Positions 10,915 through 23,917 of a stretch of DNA of 64,000 bases are shown piece after piece (the stretch's first letter is position 1; the number at the start of each line of letters is the position of its first letter). The stretch lies in NCBI GenBank assembly GCA_026120035.1, contig JALRME010000019.1:732336-796335 (forward strand), written 5' to 3'. The DNA is from Coleophoma eucalyptorum. Lineage: Eukaryota > Ascomycota > Leotiomycetes > Helotiales > Dermateaceae. A program made the translations under genes and the position numbers. A model generated the notes under the pieces. It did not search any database. It was given only the letters and a program-made list of their open reading frames with translations, and had not been told where the DNA came from.

Positions 10915-11322
10915 CTACTTGTTAAGGGCCTCTGCTTTTGCTCTTCTCTCCTCTTTGGTACCTTCTTCTTGGGCGGTGAAGTCCTTTGGTATGGCAGGAC
11001 CTGGGTGTGCCTCGTGGTGACGGAACTCCACTTTGTCTCCCTTTGCAGGCCCTTGATCATGGATAGGGTGACCGGAACCTCCTTCGGTCTTACTAGATGG
11101 GTTCTTCATGACAGACTAGCAAGAGATAGACATTAGCGTGGTGTTCATGAAAACACACCCCCAATTTTGCAGGCAGCAGCTGCATGAAGGAGTGGTGGTA
11201 TGGGTCTTGAGAAACTAAAAAGGAGAGGTAGAGAGTGTCATTAAAGACCAGGAGGTTATATATCTCACCTCAGTACCGGCACCAGTTGGGTGGTTGTCTG
11301 TCTCATCTGGTCCAGCAGGCAT
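10915..11322 (-). CDS. Small hydrophilic conserved fungal protein, 84 aa, two exons
   Basis: Exon 1 is 11322-11269 (MPAGPDETDNHPTGAGTE), the intron 11268-11116 (GTGAGA...TAG) and exon 2 11115-10915. The 84-residue product has almost no hydrophobic core, is rich in Gly, Pro, Glu, Lys and His and ends KEERRAKAEALNK. The pattern (DETDNHPTG, SSKTEGGSGHP, DQGPAKGDK, EEGTKEERRAKAE) resembles a group of short disordered fungal proteins I recall as widely conserved and unnamed. No catalytic motif is present; a stress-linked disordered protein is only a guess. The 153-base intron is longer than others in this window and might hide a small extra exon. The gene is divergent from XPF, 452 bp apart. Confidence 0.7.
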
Positions 11323-11774
11323 ATTGAAGGATGTTTGAAACGGTGACGTGACTCTTGAGTATGACTACAGTATCGTGTATTTAGAAGTCAATAGATTGAT
11401 TATATGTTAGATTCAAATAAACAAAGATGATTCATAAAGAAGCTCTTTAATACTCTTAAACTCGAAGTGCTGCCCCTCTTCAACGGCTTAATGCTTAGAC
11501 TCCATGACGTATAAGCATGTATCGTCGCGTATCTGCCAATACGACATTACCATCCAGCCGGCCCGTCTGATGGTCTGGCTGACTTTTCCAAGCTCACTAT
11601 TCATTTATCGCGCGATTCCCTTTTGCTTGGACGCGTGTGCCAGGAAGCCTTGTGGTCTCGTGCACAGTTTTTGATCATCCTGTTGATAATTCGCGACTTC
11701 TTTCCAGCTCGCAGACGTGCTTTACGCGTACTGTGCCCCTCCGAGCTCCGGGCAACCAACAATGACTGCACATC
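11323..11774. promoter_or_regulatory. Divergent promoter region, small hydrophilic protein / XPF
   Basis: 452 bases separate the two start codons. No TATA box stands out on the XPF side. Confidence 0.4.
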
Positions 11775-14622
11775 ATGTCTTCGAACGGTGACAAGCAGCC
11801 CGTCAAGCTCTCGCTGCCTCTGGTACTCGACCCCGCTCTAGCATTTGTGCAGCCGCTGACAATATTAGAAATACCAGCAAGATCTCTTCCAAGAGTTGCG
11901 ATCTAAAGACCAGCTCGTCATACTAGCTCGTGGACTGGGCCTCCTCCGTCTGGTTACGAACCTCCTCCACTCTTACGATGCTGCCGGCAACAATTTAATT
12001 CTCATAGTCGGGGCTGATGAAAGGGAAAATGGGTGGATTGGAGAGGCTCTGGCCGAACATGCTGCAATCAGCATGTCTCCCAAAGCTAGAGGGCTGAGCG
12101 TAGTCAACACGGATGTTATGAGTGTTGGGACCCGAGAAAAGATGTATGCTCAGGGTGGAATCTTCAGTATTACATCGAGAATTCTCGTTGTGGATCTCCT
12201 CACAGGGCTTCTAGACCCAGAGACTGTGACCGGCATGGTAGTGCTTCACGCCGAGAGGATTGTTGCAACATCGCTGGAAGCCTTCATTCTACGAATATAC
12301 AGGCAGAAGAATAAAGCCGGGTTCCTCAAGGCATTCTCGGATCAGCCAGAGCCCTTTACAACAGGATTTGCACCCTTGGCAACTATGATGCGGAATTTGT
12401 TCTTACGACAGCCAACACTGTGGCCACGATTCCATGTTCAGGTTGCTCAATCGTTGGAAGGAAAGAAGAAAGCCGAAGCTATTGAGCTCGAGGTCGAGAT
12501 GTCAGAATCTATGCGGGATATACAAAATGCAATTATGGAGTGCGTCGAAGTCAGCATTGGAGAGCTCAAAAAAGGCAACTCGGGCCTAGAGATGGAGGAT
12601 TGGAATGTTGATAGTGCTCTTCATAAACAGTTTGATATGGTTGTACGAAGACAGCTCGATCCAGTGTGGCATAGAGTAAGTTGGAAGACGAAACAGATCG
12701 TAAATGATCTTACAGTACTGCGAGGAATGCTTCATACTCTTCTTACGTACGACGCGGTATCATTCAATCGGCATCTTGATACTATTCTTGCAGCACATTC
12801 GCCACCGCCTGGATCAACTAGGCAAAATCAATCTCCCTGGCTATTTCTTGATGCGGCGCATACCATTTTTGATACTGCGAAACGAAGGGTGTACCGGGGG
12901 AAGTTGGGAGGTAAACCTGGAGCTGATGGAGCCGAGGAATCTCTACGTCCCGTGCTAGAGGAGCAGCCAAAGTGGGCTATCTTGGCACAGGTTCTTGAAG
13001 AGATTGATCGAGATCTCTACTTCAATCCGGTGTTAAAAGATGACTCAAATGGAACGATCCTAATCATGTGTACTGATACAGTACAATGCAGACAGCTAAA
13101 AGAGTACCTTCAGACCATGTATGTCCAACCTAAAGCAGCTGGGGAGGATGAAGAGGAGGAAGACCATGAGCCATCAGCATCGTTCATGATGAAGAGAAAG
13201 TTGCGAGAATACCTTCGCTGGAAGAAAGAGTTTGTGAAGATTAGCGCAGCTTTGTTCGCAGAAAACCAAAAAGAGTTGAATGGTACCAATCCACAAAGGG
13301 GTCCAACCAATTCTTATCGAGGCAAACCACCAGCAAACAAGCGAAGGCGAGTCAGAGGAGGAGGAAATACAGGGTCAGCGCCATCACGGGAGACTAATGG
13401 CAGTCTGAAGGCGTCAGAAGTTAAGCCATTGGAAGTGGCCTCACTACTTTCTGAAATCCAGCCTACAGGCGCGGAGTCCTTGCAAAAGGAGGAGATCGTG
13501 GCTGACCCGCTGGATGATATGGAAGACTTCTACCAGTTGTATGATATGCAGGACCTTGTTGTAATCCATGCCTATGATGGTGACATGGATGAGCATATCC
13601 TCGAGGAAGTCAAACCTCGATATGTTATCATGTACGAACCTGACACAGCCTTTGTACGTAGGGTTGAGGTGTATCGGTCATCTCATAATGACCGTAACGT
13701 CCGAGTGTACTTTTTATACTATGGCGGATCCGTTGAGGAGCAACGATATCTCTCTTCTGTCAGAAGAGAGAAGGATGCCTTCACCAAATTAATTAAGGAG
13801 AAGGCCAATATGTCAGTTGTGATGACACTAGATGCACATGGCATCGAAGACCCTCAAGAAGCCTTCCTGCGCACGATTAATACACGTATAGCTGGTGGTG
13901 GTCGTCTCGCAGCTACAGCACAACCTCCACGTGTTGTAGTTGATGTTCGAGAATTTCGTTCTTCCCTGCCATCACTCCTGCACGGTCGTTCAATGGTCGT
14001 AGTTCCCTGCATGCTCACAGTAGGTGACTATATTCTATCGCCCAATATCTGTGTGGAGCGGAAATCTATCAAGGATCTTATTTCCTCCTTTAAGGACGGA
14101 CGTCTATACAACCAAGCAGAGACTATGCTTCTTCACTACAAGAATCCTATGCTCCTAATTGAATTTGACCAGAACAAATCTTTCACTCTCGAGCCATTCG
14201 CCGATCTATCAGGCTCGCTAGCATCTACCTCAGCACAAGGCGCATCAGATCTCCAATCTAAACTCGTCCTTTTAACACTAGCATTCCCGCGTCTCCGTAT
14301 AATCTGGTCTTCATCACCGTACCAGACTGCTGAAATCTTCGAATCGCTTAAGACGCAAGAAGCGGAACCAGATCCCATCCAAGCTGTTAAGATCGGGCTG
14401 GAGGGTGGTCAGAAGGCTGAAGACCAGGCTTTCAATCGAGAACCACAGGATATGCTGCGCATTGTACCGGGAGTCACGGCGAAGAATCTCAAGAGTCTCA
14501 CCGTGGAGACGAATAGCTTGAGGGAAGTGGCTAATATGAGCGTCGATGAGTTGGAACCTATCGTTGGAAAGGAGGCCGGACGACATATGGTCAGATTCTT
14601 TGAGAAAAGTGTTCTTGATTGA
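11775..14622 (+). CDS. RAD1: DNA repair endonuclease XPF/RAD1 (ERCC4), two exons
   Basis: Exon 1 is 11775-11822 (16 codons), the intron 11823-11868 (46 bases, GTACTC...TTAG) and exon 2 11869-14622, giving 933 residues. The N-terminal half is the inactivated helicase-like region, beginning LPLKYQQDLFQEL and LVILARGLGL. Residues about 690-830 are the ERCC4 nuclease domain, with VVDVREFRSSLP, GDY (Asp736) and the ERKxxxD signature (Glu746, Arg747, Lys748, Asp752). Residues about 878-933 form the tandem helix-hairpin-helix that binds the ERCC1/Rad10 partner (MLRIVPGVTAKNLKSL). The enzyme cuts 5' of DNA lesions in nucleotide excision repair and acts in interstrand-crosslink repair. All nuclease residues are present, so it should be active. 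Only the acceptor of the intron is slightly uncertain, since the branch site lies close to the AG. Confidence 0.95.
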
Positions 14623-15437
14623 TGAAGTAGGGGTTTAAGTATCACGTTCAAAGATATCCAAAGATATATATAAACACAACTTTCAGTGTGGTCTTATACA
14701 TGCTTCCCTGACTTACAAAGGGAAATGGCTCTTTTACGTCGAGCCGAACAAACAATCTGCTCAATGGCTGAACTCCCAAAAAGTGTATTGCTAAGACTGC
14801 TGTAATGGTATCCGCCGTTGAAGTCCAGACAAACTTGTTCCTTTCCTCCCATGATCCAAGTGTTCGCTAAATTTAGACCTGCCTAATTACTGCTGGTGGT
14901 ATATTGATCTGCTGGTCATCTAAGAGTTAGCGCTTAGCTAACACAATCTTTCTAAAGCCAGATTCATGCTAGCCAGGTTAGCTAGCCTACTTTCTTCACT
15001 ACTCTCTATATTAGCAGTTTTGTTCCATTTTGTTATTAGTGAAGTTAAATACACGATATGGTCAGCCAGAACAATGGGTGCTGCTTAGTGTTGTGAAGTT
15101 AAGCGAGCAGTATTGCTGTTGGAGATATGGTTATCTCTGCATGAACTTCTATAGCCAGCTATCTGGCTGGTATCTGCATGCCAGTTCAAGGTGGCAGTAT
15201 GGTAGACTGCAAAAATGAAGTCCTCTAATTTTCTCTCTTTTCGGGTCAAATTTGAGGTGAATGATAGAACAGTATTTAGCCTAACACTTGAGAATATCTA
15301 TCTGGCAACACAGGCTAATAAGCTCTACTCATGTATCATTTTAGTTAAGTAGCTAATATAAGTCTATTCTATGTGGTATAAAGCTGTATCTGAGCCATTC
15401 TATAGAAAAATATAAAAATTAAACATTGATATCTGCA
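14623..15437. other. AT-rich intergenic region with structured element
   Basis: About 815 bases between the convergent XPF and ABC-transporter genes. It is AT-rich, with repeated TTAGCTAG/GCTAGCC-like words at about 14930-15000, and holds the structured element described at 15049-15174. No protein gene is evident. Confidence 0.5.
15049..15174 (+). other. Possible degenerate 5S-rRNA-like or other structured RNA element
   Basis: The stretch has outer arms that can pair (CAGCCAGA at 15063-15070 with TCTGGCTG at 15162-15169), a perfect inner hairpin GAGATA-TGGT-TATCTC at 15122-15137, and a GAAC ... GAAGTTAAGC spacing like that between the conserved GAAC and box A of eukaryotic 5S rRNA. The downstream TTGGAG...GCATGAAC resembles the 5S box C region but with a shortened spacer. 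The comparison is from memory and the fit is partial. It could instead be a short interspersed relic or chance. Confidence 0.25.
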
Positions 15438-18400
15438 TCAGACGTCAACACTTCCCTCCACACCGAAATTCTCCCTGCGAATCTTTGCTTTATCACACAT
15501 TCCCCTAAACAGACCAGCTCCCTCCGTCTGATTCCACAATTCCCAGGGGGTACCACATTCAGCAATGCGGCCATTATCAATAACGACAATACGATCGTAG
15601 TTCAGGATGGTCAACAGTCGATGCGCAATACACAGCACTGTCCTACCCTTAAAACCAACAGCCATTGTCTCCTGGATCTTCCGATCTGTCTCTTCGTCGA
15701 TTGAGGAAGTCGCTTCATCACAGATGATGATGCGTGATCCACGCACCAAGGCTCGTGCAAGTGCCATCAGCTGTCTTTGACCAAGCGAGAAATTCTGCCC
15801 TTCTTCCAAAACGGTCGTTTCCAGTGTGATCTTGTTTATCTTACTCTGTTCTTTCGATGAAGCTGCTTGTACCTCGTTAGGTTCGAAATCGTTCATCTCT
15901 ACAATGGGTTCAGAAGCTTGTGGGACGAGATAGGCTTGTTGAAGAGCGTGCCAGAGCTCGAGGTCACTGTGTTCGTTGAAAGGATCAAGGTTACTGCGGA
16001 CAGTGCCCCGGAAGAGCGTGGGGTCTACGAACAGTTAGATGAGCATCTTGATCAAGATAGAGATTAAATTACCTTGCGGGATGATAGAGAGTCTGCTGCG
16101 TAGGTGCTGCAATGAGACCTTTGCAATATCGACCCCATCAATCTCAATACTTCCTCCGCTCAGCTCGGTAAGGCGGAATAGACAGGACATGATGGAAGAC
16201 TTTCCTGCTCCAGTCCTACCAACAACTCCAATTCTTTCCCCCCCTCGCACTTGTAGATCCAGACCCTTGAGTGTCAAAGGTAGGCCATCACGATATCGCA
16301 TCTCCACATTGTTGAACTTGATCTCTCCACTCTCGGGCCAGGTGGCCGATGCCTTCACCTCAGTAGTAGCATCGCCAATTACGTTAGATTCCTGAGGCAA
16401 TTCGCTACCATAGTTATAGACACGCTCTGTGGAATTCATTGAGTTCTCCACTTCAGCTAGTTGCTTGATCATGAACTGGACCATTCCAATGACTTGCAGC
16501 ATATATGTAAGAATCGTTCCAGCCGTACTAGGAGTGAGGTTGAATCTGTTACTAACGACCAGCATTCCGACGACTAGTGCGAGTAGGATACCGATGATAT
16601 CTAGCCGGATGCTCAACCAAGCCTGATTCGAAAAAGTCAAGAAGTAGACAGCATCCATCGAATTGATCGAATTATTGAGCCTCTTTTCATACAACTCACC
16701 CACACCATAGGCACGGATAGTAGACGTGCCTGAGAGGCCTTCACTGAACTTTGCAAAGACGTCTGATCGAAGAACGGCTTCGTTACGCTTGATTTCCCTT
16801 GCAGATGCGCGATAGTATGCTGCCACGAAATAGTACAGGCCACAAAGAGGAACTAGAGCAGCGATGAATTCCGGGAAATAGACGATAATGAGGATGAAGA
16901 TCGATACAATCTGGACGAGTGTGAACAAGTACATGCGGATCGACTCGGACAGGAAGTTATCCATAACATCGACATCTTTCGAGAATCTGTTCACTATTCT
17001 TCCAAGTGGTGTAGTATCGAAAAAGTACCTAACAGATATCAGCATAAAAAATGTGACGGGTCATTAGCGTCACCCACATAGGTGCTTTCAAAACACTTTG
17101 CATAGCCCGTTGCAAGAATCTCTTGCTTGCATTCGTACCACCAATTGTAAGAGCCATTGCGAATCCGAACATCAGAAACGCTTGAGCAATGGCTAGACCA
17201 CAATATACTCCAATCTTGCAAAAGATTAGCTGCTACCTTAATTTACTGAAAACGAATGTGGCCAAAACTTACATAGGTATTGTTGGCAATATGGAGGCTA
17301 TCACTGGTCCAGTAACTTAACCAAACCGTACTCATGATATTCGATGCTTGAGCCAAGCAGAGGAGGAAGAAGGCAAATGGTAGTGTTAGATAACTGCCAC
17401 CTGCTTTCATATAAGCAAGATAGATCTGCCATTTAATGCCCTTTTCTCCCTTTTCTTCCTTCTGCATCAGTGTTGCTGCTGGAAGGATGGGCTTAGCAGT
17501 AACCTCAGCTTTTGGCGGTGAATCCTCCTCAATAATCTTCTCTGTGGAATCAGTCGCTTCCTTGGCGGTTTCATTAGCTTCAACCTGTGGCTCTTCCTCG
17601 TGTTTGGCAGTCATCGACAACATCTGCACGAATCCAGAATTGGTCGCCATCAACTCATCATACGTTCCAATTGCCTCAAGTTTACCGTTCTGCATCCAAA
17701 CGATCCGGTCACACTGGCTCAACACGTGAAGCTGATGTGTTGCTAGAACTCGGCATTTCTCCTTTAACAGTCCACATATTGCTTCTTTAAAGATGTGTCT
17801 TCCAACCTGTGCATCGACAGCACTTAGAGGGTCGTCAAGAAGAACAATGCCTGCATCGAAGTAGATTGCGCGTGCGATGTTTAATCGTTGTTTTTGTCCT
17901 CCACTCAATGTAATACCTCGCTCTCCTACTTCCGTAGCGTCGCCATCAGGAAGCATGTCAAAGTCTGGTCTGAGAGCACAAGCATCAACCACAAGATCAT
18001 ACCACTCTTGCTCAAACTCCCTGCCGAAAGTGATGTTATCCCTCACTGAGCTGCTTTGGATCCATGCATGTTGAGGGCAATAAGCCATATTCGTGCCCTG
18101 GTTCACCGTACCGGCGGTTTTTCTCATAACGCCTCCTAGAGCAGCTAAGAGCGACGTCTTTCCCGAAGCTACTCCACCCACCACGGCCAAGAGCTCCTTC
18201 CGAGCGATACAAATATTGAGTTGGTCGAAATGGAAGGTCTCATTCCCTTCCGTCGTACTGGATGATGAATCCGATGGAATTCCCTTTTCTGGATCATTCG
18301 CCACGCCCTTTTTTGATTCTCCAGGTTTCTCTTTCACCTCATCCTCGGACTTCATTGCATGTTCCCATGTAAAGTCAGCATCGATAACTTCAAATGCATG

Positions 18401-19902
18401 CTCGAGAGTGTCATCAATCTCTCGAGTCTCTTCCTCTTCCTCGGCAAGCAGGTAGTCCTGGATTCTCCCGATACTAACGTAGGCATCGATGGTTTGTGCA
18501 AGAACCATGGGGAGCATATTCAATGGGATTCGAAGACCGTAGAATAAAGCCAGGGATGAAAAGATATTTGCTGCTTGTAAATTGGCATGAGTAAGTGAAT
18601 ACGTTACGAATGCCAACATGGCAGCTAGAATAGGTGCGGACTGAAGCTACGTCAGCAGAGATTACGGAGGAAAAGATACTCAGGAATACTTACCACAGTA
18701 ACTGCGTTCATAGCACTCCGAATTCCTAAAAGAATCTGGATTGATCGAATCTCGGACTTCCGTAAGCTTTTCAATTGCTGTAGAAAGCTATCTTCCCAAC
18801 CAAAGAATTTCACGAACCGCACTGATTGGAGAATCTCTTGGGTGAGCCCGAGTCTCTTATCTGTAACTTTCTTCATGGCAACTCTGCGCCTCGCAAGCCT
18901 TTTGGCAGTCCAGGCTAGTGCTGGCATTATGATAGCAAAAAGTGCCAATCCAGCCAATGCACTGACACCGATATTGATGACAAGCAGAATAACCACTATG
19001 GCTATTTGTATGGGCATACTGTAGAGCATATGAGACCACATTGCAGCCTGGTCGATATGAGAAGTATCTGTACTCATAAGATTCATGACCTTTCCGTTTG
19101 ACCAACCGTGGAAATCGTGTCGTTCCTTGTCCGGCATGGACGACTTTTTCGCGGAAGACTTTTTCTCATCAATATCATTATTGTTCTCTGCAGTTATTCC
19201 TCCAGCTTTGGCTCGGCTTGATATTACCAAGCTTTTGGAATATATAAGACTTATCAGACTCGCTCTGGCCATTCCTCCCACGACCAGACCTCTGAATACC
19301 CACTGGTTGACCGCAAAAGCTGAGAAGGTTAGCATAGCCACAAGGGCTAGCACAAGGCCAACTCCATGGCTAAGTGGCGGCGCTTCATTGTAGTAAGATT
19401 CTGTGGCGTAGGTGAGAATCACCTTGAGCACTTGTGGAGATAACGCCTGGATAGACGTAGTGACGAGCATAGAAACCGAGGCCATTGAGTACTCGACCCA
19501 AAACGTGTCCCAGAGAGAGAACAAGAGAGCATGCTTGTCACCACGAGCCGCTCTCTTACGTAGACTTGCTTTAATCTTCTCACTCTTGATCTCTGTTCGT
19601 CTTGATTCGTTGAGCAGAGGAAAGTCCGTGTCGGTGAGGGTTCTTTTATAACCAACATATAGTAAGCGATTCATCCAGTCAAAGGATACTCGGCTGAAAA
19701 TGTTGGCTGTTTCTTCTGGACTTCGCCTCCGTTCCGTGGGTACAGGTGGAATCCTCGTTCGCAGTGGATTACGAAGCCAGCTTCGACCCTGGCCTTTTCC
19801 AGTCTTTTCGTGGTTGGACTCGACATCTTGAGAAGCCTCACTAGACGGGATCGAAGACACCGCTGGTGTCTTCTTTCCTTCATCACTGGTTCTTGACCCC
19901 AT
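15438..19902 (-). CDS. ABCC-type full ABC transporter (MRP/Yor1-like), five exons
   Basis: Exons 19902-18694, 18640-17273, 17214-17078, 17028-16073 and 16024-15438 sum to 1418 residues. The order is TMD1, NBD1, TMD2, NBD2, without the extra N-terminal TMD0, as in yeast Yor1. NBD1 has Walker A GGVASGKTS (about 558-566), signature LSGGQKQ and Walker B ending LLDDP, so the catalytic Glu is replaced by Asp as usual in this subfamily. NBD2 has Walker A GRTGAGKSS (about 1175-1183), signature FSLGQRQ and Walker B IIICDEATSSID, so it should be the main ATPase site. A plasma-membrane exporter of organic anions or drugs is expected; the substrate is unknown. The first ATG of the frame is 19902. The acceptor before exon 3 is AAG (17215), and donor GTGGGT (17077) is unusual; other in-frame acceptors nearby would add six to nine residues. 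Confidence 0.9.
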
Positions 19903-21096
19903 TATGGCCTTGTTTGTTGCGGATGTTGTATTAAGGGAAGCAATGGGCCAGAAAAGTGGCAGAAATTCTAAACACCGGTCCAGCAAACAAGCTTCGCGGA
20001 GCAATTACCCATTAATCTTAGAACCTAAGATCCGGCGAAGATTACCCAGCAGGATTACACAAGCACTGGGAGCAAGGAGCGCGGAAACAGTTGTCGAGAA
20101 ACACGAAACTCTTTTCAAAAAGTTTCGAGAAATTGCCAGATTATGTACTATAAAGAATGCCGTATCTGATAAGATAGCAAGGCAAGATTGGAGACGTGAC
20201 CCAGGCCACCCTTAGGCATTTTAGTTACATGATGCAGAGAAGTGGAGTTGCGGAGTAGATTCGTACACATTCCGTAACGGCTAGAGGTCCAGAAATATTT
20301 AGCCGTGTACGCTGAAGCATCGAAAGCGCCGCGTCATCAATATTACAATAGCGGACGAGAGAGTGAGTGAATGCGAAGACCGATGAACATGTCGTGATTG
20401 AAACCAAAGGAAACCCTTCTATCCCCTGATCGCCGTGATAATCTGACTTTCTACAGATGTCGCTTGGGCCTTTGTCGGTGATGATATTGTGCAAATATTG
20501 TAACATAGTTTGTTGTTGATCGGTGGATCATCGGAGGAATATCGGATACGGAGTTCACCATACAGCTCGAGTCTTTCGGGCACGGGTACGGAATGAACTT
20601 GAGCGACTGCAGCCAGATGAATCGCGGAACATGGTGCATACACCTGGCAGTGGCAAAGGCTTGACTGATGCCCGGTGGTGGTACGACGAAGTAGGAGATG
20701 AAGACAAGAGGTGAATTAAACAAGTTATGGCGCTATGGGGGGAAAAATCAAGCGAGGTCGCTCTTTTCAAAGCCAGCCAATCTAGTATAGCGACGCTAAG
20801 ACTAAGGGTGCAAAGTCAATTGATAGTAGAAGAGATTGGTTTTCCAAGCACTACACGGTGTAATCCAGTAAAATCCCATGGAGCGATCAATAACAATACT
20901 TTAACGATTAGATTGATACTTGTATTTGTAAAAGACAGTAAAGTACGATGTATAAAATCCATTGCCGAACCAAACACCAGATCATGATAAAGAGGATGAA
21001 TAACATTATAGCGCGATCGTTACAATATCATAAATGGGCACGGAAATGCAAAACGAATCTTGATCTGAATAAGAAACTCAGGCGAAAAGCAAACGT
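19903..21096. other. Intergenic between ABC and OPT transporters
   Basis: About 1.2 kb holding the ABC-transporter promoter and the OPT 3' end. Short overlapping frames only; no gene recognised. Confidence 0.5.
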
Positions 21097-23917
21097 TTAA
21101 GACCAGGTCTTGGGTCCAATTCTCTCGCCGGCAGTCAAGTTCAAATGAAGCTGTACGGCCGCACCCATGCCATCAAGGTTGTTGTTGACAACATCAGTAC
21201 CCCACCAAGATGGCATGCTGACACCGGTAAAACCGAGGAGTAACACGATAAGGACAGCACAGATAGCATTTCCAATATCCAAACCAGCGGAGAGAATATA
21301 GTTGTAGTTGGCCCACCATCCTGAGTATCTTCTCTTGATTCCCCAATTGAAGATCAATCCAACGGCAATATAACACAACATCTTGTAGCAGGTGGCTGGT
21401 GGAATCAATCCACTAGCGCTGAATATGGCCGGAGTATAGATGTATCGAGCCCAGGTACGAGGATATCGGCGAGCAATGAGCCAGCAAGCGATTGTGGTTC
21501 CAGCACCGATGAGCCAGAAGTAGTGGACCCATTGATACATTGATCCAGCTCCAAACATGCGTGCAGGTCCAATAACACCCCAGATTACTGATGCGTTGAA
21601 GAAGGTCTTAGCACCTGGACAAGTCAAGGAAGCAGAGGCATCCGCAGTACAGATTCCAGAGATGTTGCCCCGGAGAAAGTTGTAGGTAGCGACTTGAACA
21701 ATGGATAACCAAAACACAGCAAAGACTTGAGCTCTGAACATGGAGCGGGGTGGGACCTTCAAATAGTGGCCAAGCTTCATATCACTGGAGTATGTGAGAG
21801 CGTTGTACTGCATCATGTAACCGTAACTCTTGAACATCATCATGGCCACTGGGCGACCTGGTTGCATGTAACCAATGATGAATTCGGTAATAACATTAAG
21901 TCCAGGTGCGTTAGCAGTAATGGCGTAAATCATTGCTAGAAATATACATTAGAAAAACGAATATTGGCTGGATATGTGTTCTTACCAATAGGGACGAAAA
22001 AGAAGATACCGATGAGGAGGGAGATAATCAAGGCCCACCATGTCAGATGAGTATTGTATGCTTGGGATGCTGCCATTGCAAAAGCAAACTATAGGTAAAT
22101 ATATTAGCCTTAAGTCTTAACGTGTTGTGCAAGCTGGCTTACAGAAACCAGGAAGGTAGCCAAAAACCACCATTCTGGTGCTTCTCTGTACTTGTTCATG
22201 AGCTTGAGATGGATATCGGCATCCTGGTGTTTGGCAAGCTTGGCTCGCTGCCAAATTTCCTTGCCGTTGTAAAGAATGACATGGAAAACGATTGAGGTTA
22301 GACTTGCAAAGGACATGGCGTAAGCCATAACAAAGGTTGGGCCGATCAGCAAAGGTGAGTATGCTTTGTAGGCTTCCTCATCGAGCGTAAACTCGGGTGT
22401 CAAAATCCTTGACACGTTGTATGCCTTAGCGGTATTGGCGAAGTTGGAGTTTGCGCTATAGTTTGTTAGCCAATGATCCAGAAGACGGTTCATAGAGGGA
22501 CAGGTTTACCTGACTGGGAAGTACTTGAAGTCCTTTGGACCGGCGTAGATCATTCCGAAAGCAGCAAGCATAACAATGAGTAGACCCATAGCATTATTCA
22601 GGAGAGCAAACGCTGGAACGTACAGAGGACTACCGGTGAAACCTGCGATAATGCTCCAGTCAAAAGTGATAGGAAGAATTCCGATGTTGGTAATTCCACC
22701 AAACAGCTGGTTGACGATGACGTTGTTTGGAGCAGCCCAGGTGATGAAACAGAAATAGGACAAGAAGGGCGCAATGTAACTCGGGAACCAGGCGTAGCAG
22801 AAGTATGAAGCAGCAACGATCAAAAAGAACTTATAGCGGCCTATTTTCCAGCCATTAGTCGCTTCGGGACTCGATTTGGAGTGATCGTGCAGGGCAATCA
22901 TAACGGATGACGAGACAAGGTTAGTAGGCCAGACCATTGCAGCAGGCTGCGATTCTTCATATTAGCAGTAGGACACGCTGTAGGCTTTTTGAACTCACCC
23001 AGACGAGGAAGCGACGAGTCATGCCTGCGATTCCAAACCCTAAAGCCTGTGTAGACATGACCAGCATAAGTTGGTATCCCCATCTACCCTTTTATGTTAG
23101 TGTTTGTCGTCAGCTCGAAGATATTCGGACTCACCCAAACTCTTGTCCATAGAACACTTCCTGGGCGAGAAGAATATCGATGGCATACGAAAGACTGGTT
23201 CCTGCGGCAGCCATAGCAGTGATCATGGTATGTTCTAGATTGCAGTTAGTAACTCAAGCTCTTCGGCCAGTCTGTATTAATCAGGCAAACTCACCCTTGG
23301 TATTGAACGGTCCAGGATTCAGAGAAAATTGCCTTCCAAAAAGACTGAACTCCTTCTCAGGCATAGTCTTGGCCCATCCTCTTCCAAGTCTGGTAGAGAA
23401 TAAGTTAAACTGGCAAAGCTAGACAAGAGGGTACTTACGGATACGCGATCAATTGAACAACAGTAGATGGGATGAAGAGTTGTTCAGGTCGAAGAGCAAG
23501 AATGATGTTGCAGGCACCGACAATAGTGCAAAGAACCATACCTAGAACCCAACATCTAATCGTGTCCACGGGAAGCGAAGTGTCATCGGTTGGCGGAACC
23601 TAGAGGAATCAGTGTGGGTTGGAATATGGCTGGAAAATACCATAACTTACACTGGCTCGAACTTCGGCATATGGGGAATTCTCCTCCAGCACCGCCCTTT
23701 CCAAGGCAGCTTCCTTCTCAACATCTCCAGAAGCAACAACCTCGTCGACCATGTTCAGTTGGTCAGAATCGAGGTATAAATCCCACTTGTGCATCTTCTG
23801 GAATTTCTCCAATTGATCCACAGCCTCATTGGTCGAGAAACCAGAAGACATTGCCTCATCGTTTACCGCCACCGCGGTGGTCTCCTCCATCTTGTTCTTT
23901 CGAATACCGAACACCAT
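21097..23917 (-). CDS. OPT-family oligopeptide transporter, nine exons
   Basis: Exons 23917-23651, 23599-23439, 23389-23295, 23234-23135, 23083-22999, 22946-22510, 22455-22143, 22088-21986 and 21935-21097 give 710 residues in one frame. The N-terminal 90 residues are cytoplasmic and acidic. The OPT hallmark SLNPGPFNTKEH lies in exons 3-4, after the short exon 2 with VPPTDDTSLPVDTIR. Many hydrophobic spans follow (for example WSIIAGFTGSPLYVPAFALL and SLLIGIFFFVPI), and the C-terminus carries TCYKMLCYIAVGLIFNWGI. OPT proteins import tetra- and pentapeptides or glutathione with protons across the plasma membrane. The eight introns are all 49-60 bases, mostly with GTAAGT or GTGAGT donors and YAG acceptors. 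The first ATG of the frame is at 23917. Length is near the lower end for fungal OPTs. Family certain, substrate unknown. Confidence 0.92.
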
